A program made the position numbers and the translations under genes. 64,000 nucleotides of DNA, taken from the NCBI RefSeq assembly GCF_029227915.1, contig NC_079878.1:4588001-4652000 (forward strand), written 5' to 3'. Each line of letters starts with the position of its first letter. Positions within the stretch are counted from its first letter, which is position 1. Below, one piece after another: positions 1-11,086 of this stretch. The DNA comes from Hydractinia symbiolongicarpus. Lineage: Eukaryota > Cnidaria > Hydrozoa > Anthoathecata > Hydractiniidae. Under the pieces are notes generated by a model that saw nothing but the letters and a program-made list of their open reading frames with translations, made no database searches and was not told where the DNA came from.

Positions 1-514
1 AATTTGAACCCACATGCACTTTCGGATGTCGGTTTTCTTTGATCTTGCTGAATAAAATAAAATGTGAAATTTGCTCGCAGACATACAGTATTCTATCCTA
101 CTGTTACAATAATAAAAAATTGAATAATAAAAATAACTCGAAAATTAATATGACGCTTGCACAGAGGTAGCGCAGAAAACAAATCTATTTTCTAAGTTCA
201 GGCAACTCCCAAAATTGGGTAAAATCTATAAAGGCGGATTTTCGTTTTGGTTAATAATTTGATTTTTCAAAATATCATCAAGTTATACATTGTTAGAAAG
301 AAAATTTCATGTTGAACAATATTTTCTTTGAAAGTAAGTGTGAAAAATGATCAGAAAAGAAAGTATTCGCGGGTTATTGTCAAATGGTTTTTTTGCAATT
401 TGTAGAAATCAAGGTTGAAAAAGATCTTCACAAGCATTTCTTTCTTCGTCATGTACACCAGTCTCGTGATTTGTTTGTTGCTGAAAATATAATTAAGTTA
501 TTTTTCTAATCGAA
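1..514. other. intergenic, no gene seen
   Basis: AT-rich sequence with no convincing ORF, tRNA or repeat structure. The first 30 bases read, on the minus strand, a little like a pol III B box, but nothing else supports a SINE. Confidence 0.5.
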
Positions 515-745
515 TATTCTCAATTGATTAGAAACTAGTTCATCCAGATCAGAAATATGTTTGATAAAAACAGCGTGACCGGTCTGTACAGCGTGACCGG
601 TCTGTACAGCGTGACCGGTCTGTACAGCGTGACCGGTCTGTACAGCGTGACCGGTCTGTTTTTTTTTAATTTTCACTATTTTGTTACTTGGCCAAAGAAC
701 TTTTTCACTGCCACAGATCTCGATAGGTTAAACATAAGATCCTGA
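515..745. repeat. dispersed repeat, copy 1 (with expanded minisatellite)
   Basis: This stretch is clearly related to 2880-3045. Both contain a block like TTCATYCAGATCARAAATATG, then a variant of AGCGTGACCGGTCTG, then TTTAATTTTYACT, GTTACTTGG, and ACTGCCACAGATCTCGATAG or a near match. Copy 1 is longer because one internal segment became five 18-bp units. The copies are diverged and in the same orientation. The repeat family is not recognised. Confidence 0.7.
571..660. repeat. 18-bp minisatellite, five units
   Basis: Five head-to-tail copies of an 18-bp unit (CAGCGTGACCGGTCTGTA), identical except for the final base of the last unit. The length is a multiple of three, so one frame reads a repeated Ser-Val-Thr-Gly-Leu-Tyr, but the flanks do not look coding. 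The related repeat at 2880-3045 has only one diverged unit at this place, so the array arose locally. Confidence 0.95.
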
Positions 746-1743
746 TAATGTAGATACGTGTATTTTCTTGGAGTAAACGTGTATTTGGGTCCATGCCTTT
801 CAGACTATTTTTGCCGCAAAAATGTTTCCGACGTCTTTCTTAAGAGAATTTAACATTGGTCGTTTCTTTTATACCAATTCTGTGGCAGGCGGTCTTTCGA
901 TGGAACGTAGAGATCTGTTGTAGGTAAGATAGACCTTACTTTTTGTTCTAGACCTTATTGTTTACCGTTTTTGCTGAATACCCAATACTTTCAAGCACTT
1001 ATGACGACTGTACTGCTAGTATTCTGAGCATCACGTTTCCAGGCCTTCAATTATCTTGCCAACAGATTTGTGGAGTTTCTTGCAACAGACAGTTCATCTT
1101 AAATTTCTAAAATCTTCTTCTTCAGTTGTACTTTCTCCTTGCGATATTTTCTGATATCAGCTTGTTTACCACAAATATTAGCTGGTCTTATTAGATTATG
1201 TGACACTCTCGCGGCACAACCATAATAGTTTTAATAAAAATTCATGGTTCGTCGCAATTCCATTGGAACTTTTATCAACCTTGATTCCAGGATATTTACT
1301 TTTTTTACATTTAGACGGAACCCGAAAAAGGTCCTGATCCTAGCTAGTCACATAAAAAATTTAATTAACCGTAAGATATCACAATCAGACGGTGATTATT
1401 ACCGAGCCCTCGAGTGAAAGTAGTGTGTTTATTTGATAGTATATGATGTACAGTTACTTGTATTTCACATGAAAACATATTTAAAAATGTGGAAAACCAT
1501 TTTCGGTGTTCCGCTTTAAGTTCAATAAGCAAATCAATATCCGGTCCATTTTAGTGAAGTAGTTTCTAATTCAAACGAAGTTCACCTTCAACTGTCGCTA
1601 TCGTGAATTCAATATTAGTATTCCTTTAAATCTCTTTTACGTTTTCCATCTGTCTGTACGCGAGAAACAAAGTCGTGCCACGGAAACACGAAATGCAATA
1701 TAAAAAGGACGGGCGAACTCGTGGATTTTTCTACGGCCACCGA
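746..1743. other. intergenic, no gene seen
   Basis: No ORF with protein-like composition, no tRNA, and no clear repeat on either strand. Confidence 0.5.
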
Positions 1744-1929
1744 CTAGTTTACTTGTATATTAAGAAATACACTAATAGCCCCTTTTTTATCACCAAGATC
1801 TAGAATGGTATTAAAAAACGTGTTTAGACCAAATTCATTTTCTGCCTTAGCAGTCATGTTTTCCAATAACATTTGCTTTAATTTTGGTATATTTAAGGTT
1901 TTTATTCCTGTCTGCCTAGTTGTTAACAT
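1744..1929 (-). other. short ORF, possible exon or transposon remnant
   Basis: A 61-codon minus-strand ORF starts at an ATG that lies just after an in-frame TAG and about 10 bases after an acceptor-like TTTTTTCACAG. The composition is protein-like (Lys, Asn, Leu, Phe in a plausible mix, with a segment reading ENEFGLNTFFNTILDLGD), but I recognise no domain and see no partner exon. It may be a gene fragment, a decayed transposon piece, or chance. Confidence 0.15.
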
Positions 1930-2099
1930 CTACTGCACTGTGAAAAAACAAATTATCACAAATATGATTGTATTTGTTATATAAAATTATGTACATGTGA
2001 AAAGGTCATATCGACTTGTTTCTAATATTTCTTGCAGCTTGCGTTCATTTAAATCAGCCTAACATGTCAAAACTTGTGATCTCGGTATAAAAAAACACA

Positions 2100-3609
2100 T
2101 TAATTTTCTTCCTGTGAAGACTGCAGTGAAACGCATCGCGTTCTGAAATCCGTAAACGATCTTCTATTCACTTCGCTGTCCTTTAAAAGCTCTGTGCCGT
2201 GGCGTTCTTTTCTAGTTGCAAGACCCTGAAAAAACTTTCTCACATCTTGATGCATTCCTGCATAAATAAATGGATTCACGCAACAGTTGAACCCGGCTAG
2301 TATAAATAGGGCATAACTAAGATTGAAAAATAATTCAATGTGTTGTGTATAAAAGTCTTTGTCGTATGCCATGTAGTATATGACTACGAACACACTGACC
2401 ATATATGGTGTTGTCAATGTGAAGAAAACGAACACAATTAAACCGAACATTTTTATTATCTGCATATTCTTGTGTTTGCGATTTCTTTCTAGACATGCGT
2501 GATTTCCAGGTATGTGATGACTTCTTAACTTTGAAATGGATTGCAGGTAGACAACTACCATTATTATGGCAGGTATAAAGCAAGCGAAACATTCGTATAC
2601 ACTGAAATAGATCAGCCTGCGTATGCTGTCCTGACGTGTGTCAGTTGTATCCCAATCATCGTAGCATGTTTCCTTTTGGCGATTGTATTTATGAACAAAC
2701 ATGTATGGTGATACGATAAAAAAAGCGATGATCCAAGCACAGGATATCTCTATCAAACATCGTTTTCTTGATATATGTATTGCTCTTGCGCTTCTGATTA
2801 CCCTACGATGTTGTAAAATGATATTAGTTGAAGGGTTGTTTCAAAACAAAGATATACTTAAGGCTGTAAGAATCTCAGAAAGATTTTTTCTATTGATTAG
2901 GAAAGTTCATTCAGATCAAAAATATGTTTGATTGAAATAGCGTTACCTGGTCTCTTTGTTTTAATTTTTACTGTTCCGTTACTTGGTCAAAAAAATCTTG
3001 ACTTTTTCACTACCACATATCTCGATAGGGTAAGCATAAGTAAAAATGCTTTCAACGAAAGCTTATGGGATTGTTTCAAAACAAATATACGATTTTTCTA
3101 TTAATACGTCTTAACTTTGCTGGGAGGTAGAATCAGTAAACTTTTATTTTGTTAAGAGTTTTATAATTGCTAAAATAGTTAGAAAAAACAAATAGAGCAT
3201 ACCTTAGTCTTGACACAGAAATGATAACAAGCATGAAAGATGACACGAGCATGGTGACATGGTTCATAGCAGGTAAAATCTTACATCCTATAACACCAAG
3301 ATGCCACGCTTCCAAGTTTGTTAATAAGTCATGAATAGTGACCACGGGTAAAAATATTGAAGTGTACAAATCAGCTATCGACAATGATATTATATGCAGA
3401 TTATATCCTCTTACTACCCGATATTTAGCTCCAATTGCATAAATGACAATTACATTTCCAACTGTACCGAGTAGAAATATAACAATAAAACATATGTACA
3501 TTAATATCTTTGCTGTAGAAGAAAGAGTCATGTTTGGTGCTCGAACATCCCCTGCGTTTGTAACGATGCTTGTGGTATTGTTAAATGTGTTTAGGTAAGC
3601 TTCATTCAT
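2100..3609 (-). CDS. class A (rhodopsin-like) G-protein-coupled receptor, two exons
   Basis: Seven-transmembrane receptor at the plasma membrane, 369 residues when spliced. Exon 1 is 3609-3203, exon 2 is 2802-2100, joined across a 400-bp phase-2 GT-AG intron that falls just after TM3. The N-terminus carries two N-glycosylation sequons (N11, N26). TM1 has Gly51-Asn52, TM2 has Ser-Ile-Ala-Asp80-Leu, ECL1 has Trp102 and TM3 begins with Cys109. TM4 has Trp159 and Pro168, ECL2 has Cys182 (disulphide partner of Cys109), TM6 has Thr-Thr-Pro-Tyr and TM7 ends in Asn-Pro-Phe-Ile-Tyr near 312-316. The DRY motif is replaced by Ser133-Arg134-Leu135, and the TM6 Trp of the usual CWxP is missing. The arrangement resembles peptide-receptor branches, but the ligand is unknown. 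The start ATG at 3609 gives a normal-length extracellular end. The intron contains a dispersed repeat. Confidence 0.9.
2880..3045. repeat. dispersed repeat, copy 2, within GPCR intron
   Basis: Diverged relative of 515-745, lying inside the 2803-3202 intron of the receptor gene. Here the segment expanded in copy 1 is present once, as AGCGTTACCTGGTCTCT. Confidence 0.65.
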
Positions 3610-5246
3610 TGCAATGACAAAGCAGTTGTTGCCTTTAGATATCGAATTTTCCTATCTTAACCGTGATTTCAATCAATAAAGTTAATTTTTCATTTCGTGC
3701 TCAGTACGCGTGCGCAGCTGGTTATGATCATCTTCACTATTGAAAAGAAGTTGTTTTAATAAACTTTTTTCATAATACAAAATTACTATTTACTTTGAAA
3801 TATTAAATAAATCTCAAGACTGATTTGTATGCACGAAATGTTAGAAGGTTATATTAGATTTGAATTCATTAAAGCTGGAAATGATTCCTTGTTTACCATT
3901 TTCTTTTTTTTATGATAAAAACATGAATCATATTTTCTACACCTTCCACACGAAAAATTATAAGAAAACAATATTTACAAATCATTTACATACTCTAAAA
4001 CAATCAAGTAGCTACTGTTTTTTTTAACAGAATAATTAAATCAGTCCGACCTTTTTGATTCCTTAACAAGAAAATATATTTTTTTTCCTGTAACGAATTT
4101 ACGTTATTTTTCACCATAACCCTGCCAGATTTCAGACAGCACTTTGTTTAATCAAACTAAAAATATTAATTAAATATAATTTCGCAAATAAAAGCTCCCT
4201 TCCGAGTCACACAAAGGGACCCTGTTGATTCAATTTGATTACGAGAAGAAGAAATTTTCACTATATTTCGAGAGTAAAAACCTACCGGTGTATTTTTTCT
4301 TCGGGTTATCGAGATGTGTGTTGATATGTATATATTATCTTTATGATAGCAAGCAATATTTTACCGAATGAATAATAAAATATCTACTCTATAATATTTG
4401 TTGATAGGAAATAAATAAGTTGTGGTCGTGAAAGAAAAATCAAATTCATTGGAAACACAAATAGAAAAAATGCAATTTAAAAGCAAATTTTTTTAACATA
4501 TCTGTATTAACAAAAAATTTTAATCAACACAAAAAAATCACGATTTTCACGTAAGAAAATTTAATCGGGATTTTGTTCCCACCACTTAGAGGAAATATAA
4601 CCTCCAATAACTATCTAATGTGTTTTCAACTGCTTTCAGACTCTTAGCCCGTTATTTTAAAAATTTCACTAAAGTTTGATAACTTAGAAGTAAAAGGACC
4701 TCTCAACAGGAACCAAGATGAACAAATTGAACATTATTATTAAAGAACTTGATTAAAAAAAGAAAGTATGAAAGAATCATATATAACATACCTCAACATA
4801 TAGACTGACCTGTTAAAACTATCTTAGATAAGACACACGTATTTCACTTTCTGATCTTCGGTTAAAACGTTAAATGTATTGCATGCCATATATCTAAACA
4901 GTTTTAAAATCAAACAAAAATCAATAAAAACTATATAAATTTATTTGAACCGGTTATTGTTTATTTATTAAAAATATATCGTTCTAAAAAGACGTGCCCA
5001 ATAGAGGTACATTGAATTATTTATATCGTGTCGCTAAATATAATATTTTCAAACAGTGGCGACCCATTTATGCGGTTACAACATGCTGAGAAAATTCTTA
5101 GTGAACAAGTTGATTGTATTCCCGCTCAAGAGGATTAAAGGTGGAAGTATCAAAATATTATTCAGTCTTTATAAAAATGTCCCCTGTTGTCAAAAGTAAA
5201 ATATAAAATTGCAAAGAAATTGTTTAGCGTGATATTCAAATTTTAA
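3610..5246. other. intergenic, GPCR upstream region
   Basis: No gene seen. About 95 bases upstream of the GPCR start is a CG-containing ACGCGTGCGCAG near 3705, one of the few GC-rich patches here and a possible promoter element of the minus-strand receptor. The rest is AT-rich with many homopolymer runs. Confidence 0.4.
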
Positions 5247-7043
5247 GAAAATTTCAGCTTCCTTCAGCACATTGATACAATTGTTACTTTTACTCCTTTA
5301 CTTTGGAAACTAATCCACCGATTTCTCCATCCAAATAAAAACGTTATAAACATCCAACCCTCCGAACTAAACGCACATTACATATCTACGGCACCCAGAA
5401 TCCTTGGATCGCAACCGACATCTAAAGAAGAAATTCAACTCCTTCTTCAAGACCTCGTTACTGAAGCTGACCAAGAATTCCAATTTCGTCCTATCACATA
5501 CGATCAAGTGCTCAGAGAAATTAAAAATCTTCGAAGCGACTGTTCCGCTGGCTACGACAACCTACCTGTAGCACTCATCAAACCCATTGCTGACCACATC
5601 GTATCCCCACTTACTCACATCATCAACTCAGGGATAGCTGAAAACACCTTTCATCAGCTGTGGAAAATCGGCAAAGTAACACCAATTCCAAAAACAGAAC
5701 AGTCCATTACTCCAGACCAATGCAGACCTGTCACTGTTTTACCGATCTTATCAAAGCTTTTCGAACGTTTAATGGCAAGACAGATCGTTGATTATATCGA
5801 ACAGAACCATATATACCACCAAACGATGTCCGGTTTCCGCAAGCGTCACTCGACCGAAACACTCTTAATGAAGATTCGAGACGACATCGTTGGCGCGATG
5901 AACAAAGGCGAGGTCACGCTAGCAGCATTTCTGGACTATTCAAAAGCATTTGACACTGTAGATTACAAAACCCTGTTGATTAAATTACGAAGGATAGGCT
6001 TTTCCAACAATGCTGCTATGCTGATGTTATCGTACCTCAGTGACCGCCACCAATTCGTTCAGATAGACGACAAACAATCTGACTACGGAACAGTGTTATT
6101 TGGGGTACCTCAAGGTTCAATTCTTGGTCCTGTACTATTTAACCTTTATACGGTCGACCTACAAGACAACGTCGATGGTGGGACCACAAACCAATATGCA
6201 GACGATACAAGTATCTATGAACATTGTAAGACTATAAACATATAACCTACAATCAACAACTTGACTCAACGATTAGACCAGCTGAAGCAATGGTCGACCA
6301 CAAATAATCTTGCGTTCAATAACAGAAAAACGAAAATCATGCTTTTGTCAACACCGAGAATGGCAAAACTTCACGACCTCATGAACCCCAACCATTCAAC
6401 ATTCCATATCCACCACTCGGACCAACTGATCGAACGCGTTACCGTTTACAGACTTCTTGGCATCCAGTTCGATCAAAATCTAACCTGGGAAACCCATATC
6501 AATAAACTCTCTCAATCAGTTTATGCGAAACTATACGTTCTTCGCTATCTTCGTCGCACAGCAACATTTCGTTTGCGGAAGCAACTGGCAGAAGCCCCTC
6601 TAATTTCGAAAATTCACTATTGCTGTTCATTGTTTTGGAACCTGCCACTATTCCAGCTGAAAAAACTTGATAAACTATTGTGCAGAATTGCGTCTTTTGT
6701 AACGCTGAGATATTCCACGCTCGAGGATGTAATACAACTTGGTTGGCTACCAATCCAGCAACAAATACACTTTGAAATTTTAAAACTTGCCCACAAATCG
6801 ATTCACCAGGATGAGTTTCCATCGTATTTGAAAGGTTTCAAGTTGAGAATTGCTGGACGTGGAACTCGTAATGTTGACGAAGTTATTTCTAAGTATGAAA
6901 TCAATGTGTCGGAGAAATTGTTTCTTGGTAAGGCAAGTCGCCTTCTAAATGATCTTCCCAAAGCTATCAGGGAAGAACCTGATTTAAATATTATTATTAT
7001 TTTAATAGGACGAATAGCCATTGTAAAATATGGAAGTGCCTGA
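5247..7043 (+). pseudogene. LINE reverse transcriptase, broken by one stop codon
   Basis: RNA-directed DNA polymerase of a non-LTR retrotransposon. Visible in order are the RT0/finger region from about 5460; LDYSKAFDTVD (motif A, catalytic Asp near 5934); GVPQGSILGP (motif B) near 6103; the YADD box (motif C) at 6195-6206; and the thumb with QLKQWSTTNNLAFNNRKTK. A TAA at 6243-6245 separates palm from thumb, yet both sides are in the same frame and no other stop is seen between 5247 and 7043, so the damage is one nonsense change and probably recent. The C-terminus ends in a simple Ile-rich stretch over an ATT/TTA run, which may be local slippage. It cannot make a full polymerase as it stands. 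Confidence 0.85.
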
Positions 7044-7090
7044 AAGACAGTTAATAAATAATAAAAAAAAAAAATAAAAAAAAATAAATT
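5247..7090 (+). mobile_element. 5'-truncated LINE (CR1/jockey-like non-LTR retrotransposon)
   Basis: A copy holding only the reverse-transcriptase end of the element. The open frame begins at 5247, immediately after a stop in the same frame, and there is no apurinic endonuclease upstream, which is the usual outcome of incomplete target-primed reverse transcription. The 3' end is an A-rich tail interrupted by T (about 7050-7090). I cannot define target-site duplications. The left boundary is approximate. Confidence 0.85.
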
Positions 7091-7564
7091 ACTCTTTTAC
7101 AGAATTGTTTTGTGGGCCGCTTGTTAAACCATCCAAATATAAGCTTGGTTTCCATAAATTTCTGCATTTTCAGTCAGGCTGGTGAGTTCTGTAATGCGGT
7201 TGATTTACATCGACATAGATGATTTATTTGCACGTCATATATATGTAACGATTCACTATGAAGACGGCGGATTTTATTACAAAAACATTAAAAAATAGGT
7301 GTTGCCTGACTATGAAAAATGTACAAAAAAATTGACTAAAAAAACGGCGAGCCAAACAGTAAATATCTTTATAAAAGATGTTATTTTGGCAGATTTCCAT
7401 TGTTGACATTTCAAATAAAAATAAAGATTCTTTTTTAAAGCTTTGTAAAAAACATGAATTTGGCAATTTAGCTGGATGAGAAAAGACATGCATGTCACGT
7501 TTCGAAACAAAATTTGTGTAAAACACCACAAAAAGGATTTACAGCTGAAAACGTACGACCCAAT
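7091..7564. other. intergenic, no gene seen
   Basis: AT-rich sequence between the LINE tail and repeat copy A. Minus-strand ORFs here are Phe/Lys/Asn-rich chance reading frames. Confidence 0.4.
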
Positions 7565-8433
7565 GATCTACATCTTGAATTTGTTTCTTGCCTCTGGACT
7601 TCATAAAAGTACTAAAAATGACATCTTCCGTGCTAAATAAATGTCCAATAGTGAATTTGCTATTTTAAAGCAGCATATATTGCTTCTGGGAAAACTTTAA
7701 CCATAGTTCACATGAAAAAGTTGGTAGAGCTGAGGGAAGGGAAGGGATCGTATTGTAGCGTGGCGTAGATAAAAGAACTGAAGGTTGCTAAGCAATATGT
7801 TAATTTCGATCCAATTTTTAACATATATTTTTTAACCTGGGTTGCTTATAAAAAATTATTCATTATTCATTATTTTCACATTGAAAACATATTTTATAGA
7901 TAGCTAGCCAGCTAGCTATCTAGGCTAGCTTTGGCTTTGTTTCCTTATTAAGCATATACCTAGCTAGATAGACAATGCAAACTTATACTTTTTCCCAAAG
8001 AGATACTAGATTTGTAAAATAAAAGCTGGCTAGCCAGGAAAATCGAGCTAGCTAGGGTGTCCTGTATCAGTATATATATCCCAATAACATCAGCTTTAAA
8101 TAATCACACGTTACCCCATTTTGTTGATACATAATGCTTCTTAAAAGAAATAATCACTATAAATTATAGTTTCAGGGTGAAATAAAACTTTCTACAGTGA
8201 AGCGTTGAAACACATACACAACCAAAAGACATCGTCCCCGCCATGTATGAAGAACGAGGACTCGATCAAATTGCTTTAACTAGCTGCAGAAACTGTAACA
8301 GTGAGACAAACTCATTAATTATTCATTGCAAAAAATGTACTGGTTTTAAAAGCAGCCTGTACCAGGACTTTGCTTAGCTGTCAAATAAGTGCTAGCAGCT
8401 TTGACATGGGCAAAAGACCTTGGGACGAGGATG
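7565..8433. repeat. dispersed repeat, copy A
   Basis: Direct-orientation relative of 27009-28156. Shared landmarks in order: ATCTACATCTTGAA; the GCTAGCTAG-rich palindromic block; TTTCCCAAAGAG; AAAAGCTGGC; TATCAGTATATATATCCCAA; ATTTTGTTGATA; GAAATAAAACTTTCTA; CGTCC(C/T)CGCCATG; AACGAGGACTC; AGCAGCCTGTACCAGG; and the end GGGACGAGGATG. Copy A lacks roughly 290 bp present in copy B. No coding capacity is seen, so it is probably a non-autonomous element of unknown class. Confidence 0.75.
7897..7922. repeat. perfect hairpin within repeat copy A
   Basis: Arms TAGATAGCTAG and CTAGCTATCTA pair perfectly (11 bp) around a four-base loop CCAG. Copy B keeps a related but shorter GCTAGC palindrome, so the hairpin is part of the repeat family. 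Confidence 0.8.
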
Positions 8434-9351
8434 CAAACGATTAAAAAAGGATTTTTTTGTGATGTACTTAAAAAAATCTTATCACGTATTTAACCAACCC
8501 GGTAAATAGGGTTTCGTATGCATAACTGCGTATAAGTTTTTCACAAAGACAACGTAAATGTAAAAGAAGTTATAAATTTTTAATTTTAAATATATTTTTT
8601 TTGCAATTTTTCTCAAAACCTGTACAATAATAGCTGTCGTTTGTGTCTTAAATTAGAGTAATTTTTTTATTCTGATGAGCAAACCCGTGGATTACAATAT
8701 CTAACTTTCGTATGTGAACCAAAGGTAGTATCTACGAATGCTGGCGTGTGATTGTCGTTGATTTTTCCTGAAGCCTTCCCTATTCTCTATTATAATTTCC
8801 GTCGTTTGCCTGCCTGATTGTCGGCGGAATTTTACCAGAGCAGCGATAGTTTCACTAATTTTGGGGTGCAGGTTTCATTAAAATAGAAGTTGCAATATTT
8901 TAATATTTCAAATACAAACTCTGGTACGCTTTATAACCCGTGCATTTGATGAGTACGATTTGAAGTTTTAGTGATAGAAGTGTTTTAGTGGGCGATCTAA
9001 TTGAGCACTTGCCTTTCTAAAGGTTCCTTATTCTATTTTAGGATTTGGATTGTTACCTCCGAAATCTTATTAAAATCGAATGCATTTTTTCCGCTTTTTT
9101 ATTTGACGGATTTCTAAAGCTGCTGCAGCCTCGCAAAGGACAAACCTCGATATCCGTCGGTGTATCTGCCAGGCGCCACACAAAAGTCCATAAAATTATG
9201 TATCGCAAAAAAAATTTTCATCAGCCATAATATATTATTTTTGTTTAACACATATAATACTTTATGGAATAGTACTTAGATTTGGTACGCCATATTGATG
9301 GTACACTGGCCTAGTAATGATAAATCGCAATCGGACCTTTATATTTTACAG
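8434..9351. other. intergenic, no gene seen
   Basis: No clear gene. An ORF at 9045-9230 lacks splice or compositional support. Confidence 0.4.
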
Positions 9352-9499
9352 CACGACAGCAAAACCGGATAAAAAAATAAAAAGTAAACGGGGAAAAAAA
9401 ATTAGATTCATTTTTCAAAACAAAGAAATGAGCACTGCTATGTCTACCCCACCCACAAAAAAAAACACATCAGAAGAATTTACTATGGTTGAGCAATAG
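9352..9499 (+). other. possible terminal exon, unknown protein
   Basis: An acceptor-like ATATTTTACAG ends at 9351 and is followed by an open frame of about 49 codons to TAG at 9497, entered in phase 2. The peptide is strongly basic (Lys-rich with SKRGKK) and ends in Ser/Thr-rich STPPTKKNTSEEFTMVEQ. That reads like a real C-terminal tail. I find no upstream exon, so it could be chance. Confidence 0.2.
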
Positions 9500-10884
9500 A
9501 TGATTAAAATTTAACTAATATATCAACATTGTCCAAAAGAAATGTTTGCACAAGTGTTTAGCTGTCCTGATATTGCCACCGGAAATAAATAAAGGGCATG
9601 CTCCAATATATCGTGATGGAGTTAAAAATACTTCATTTTTGTTTTCTGACATGTGGTTAGCGTAAAAGTAGTAGTACTAGCCGGTCCTCTATCACTGTTC
9701 GGTGAATATACTTAACCATAGCACAGTATTTTTGAATTTTTTTCTTGCCTTTCTTGTTCAGTTTTTACTCTAAGACATTGGATGGTAAACGAGTGTAGGA
9801 GTTAACACATGGCGAGTCAACTCTTACTAGCTAATCTGAAAACAGTTTGGCAAGAAGCAGTTAGGTTTCTCACTAGTCACATGGAACACAGTACTTTTGC
9901 ATTCCTACCTGCCTGTTTTTACTTAGGGACAAAAATATATATTTGTTTTATTTTTTAGAGTTTAAAGCAACGATAAGATACGTTCATGAAAAATATCTAA
10001 CGCAATTCATTACCTGACGTCGTTTTATATTATAATTAAATGTAAAAGTAGCTTATCTAGCTTACAAACCACAAAAATGTGTCCGGGTTTTGTGATTCAA
10101 GGTCATCACTCAAATCAAGGCTGCTAGGCAAGCTTTGTATTATAGTTTACATAGTAGATTACCGTTTTTTTAACAGCAGTACTGTAATCAATTTTTAAAC
10201 ATCTTTTTAACAAAAAAACTTTCAAATCTTTTGGGCCCTAAGAATATTTAGTGTAAGTGGTTTTCAAAAACGTGCTTTTTGTAAAAGTTCCATAACCTCA
10301 GTAAAATGTAAAATAAAAAGAGATACAGTCAAATATATTTAACTAGTCGATAAGCCGTGGAGAAGTCTGCTTAGGCAGAAGATTTCAAATTGTTCATTTG
10401 TTGCCTCTGTTGTGTGGAGAGTGTTTAAGGATCATGTGCTTTTGACGAACCTGTCCGGAGATAATAAAAACAAAGATTTTTGATGACTTCATCAATCTGT
10501 TTTTCCACGGGCTTTATCGACTTTGACCATAAAAATGACTTGAAAGCGACGACCTTTGCAGAAAACGTACTCAAAAAATTCCCTTAGGCAAAGAAACACA
10601 AAAAAGATGACCCGTGAGGATATCAAATTTAGTTTCGTTTAGATGCGAACGAATTTGTCAGAGCAAATCACTAATTCGAACCCACAAATTAAAATAAATA
10701 ATTTTTCAGAACAAAACCTGACTTAAAATCAATCAATCCACACAAAGCCAGAGTTGTCACATCTTACCCTTTTAAATATTACAGGAAGTGCTAAAATTTG
10801 TTTGAGTGAGTGAGGCCAAAAGTAACAAATACAAGGGTGGTCAAAAATATAATATCGTCTGCAACCCGGCGTAATTTTTGCGTA
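9500..10884. other. intergenic, no gene seen
   Basis: No ORF, RNA gene or repeat that I can support. Confidence 0.45.
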
Positions 10885-10891
10885 CTTAAAC
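10885..10891. repeat. target-site duplication, left
   Basis: CTTAAAC directly before the left terminal inverted repeat; the same seven bases follow the right terminus at 13646-13652. Confidence 0.85.
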
Positions 10892-10920
10892 CATAGTCAC
10901 AAGAAAAAAAGATAGTCTAG
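10892..10920. repeat. left terminal inverted repeat
   Basis: 29 bp, starts CATAGTCACAAG and ends GATAGTCTAG; perfect reverse complement of 13617-13645. Confidence 0.95.
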
Positions 10921-10984
10921 CAACAAACAATAGGCCATTGTTCTATGTTTTTACGGCTGAACTATAGTGGCTCCCAAACCTCCG

Positions 10985-11010
10985 ATCCTGCACAGAAGTT
11001 CAAAATGGCG
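10985..11010. repeat. left subterminal inverted repeat with start codon
   Basis: 26 bp starting ATCCTGCACAG and ending CAAAATGGCG; perfect reverse complement of 13529-13554. Its inner edge contains an ATG in a strong context (AAAATGGCG). On this side that ATG opens only a 10-codon ORF ahead of the THAP gene; on the other side it starts the C2H2 gene. Confidence 0.95.
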
Positions 11011-11037
11011 CATTTTTTGGGTGTTGTGTGTACTTAG
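11005..11037 (+). other. upstream ORF (10 codons) ahead of the THAP gene
   Basis: ATG in the subterminal repeat followed by ten codons and TAG, in a different frame from the THAP ORF that begins 50 bp later. If the transcript starts near the left end, ribosomes would meet this strong-context ATG first, which would lower THAP translation. Confidence 0.4.
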
Positions 11038-11086
11038 TTTGGTGTTTTTATTTCGACTTTGGGTGCTTTTCGTACAAGATTTTACT

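Noticed and set aside
557-745. ORF with repeated Ser-Val-Thr-Gly-Leu-Tyr
   Set aside because: Created by the 18-bp minisatellite; the flanks are a non-coding dispersed repeat.
6499-7021. Minus-strand ORFs opposite the LINE
   Set aside because: Antisense shadows of the reverse-transcriptase frame.
10967-11086. N-terminal hydrophobic extension of the THAP ORF
   Set aside because: It has no ATG, runs through the terminal/subterminal repeat region, and would bury the THAP domain behind a membrane-like segment unusual for a DNA-binding protein.
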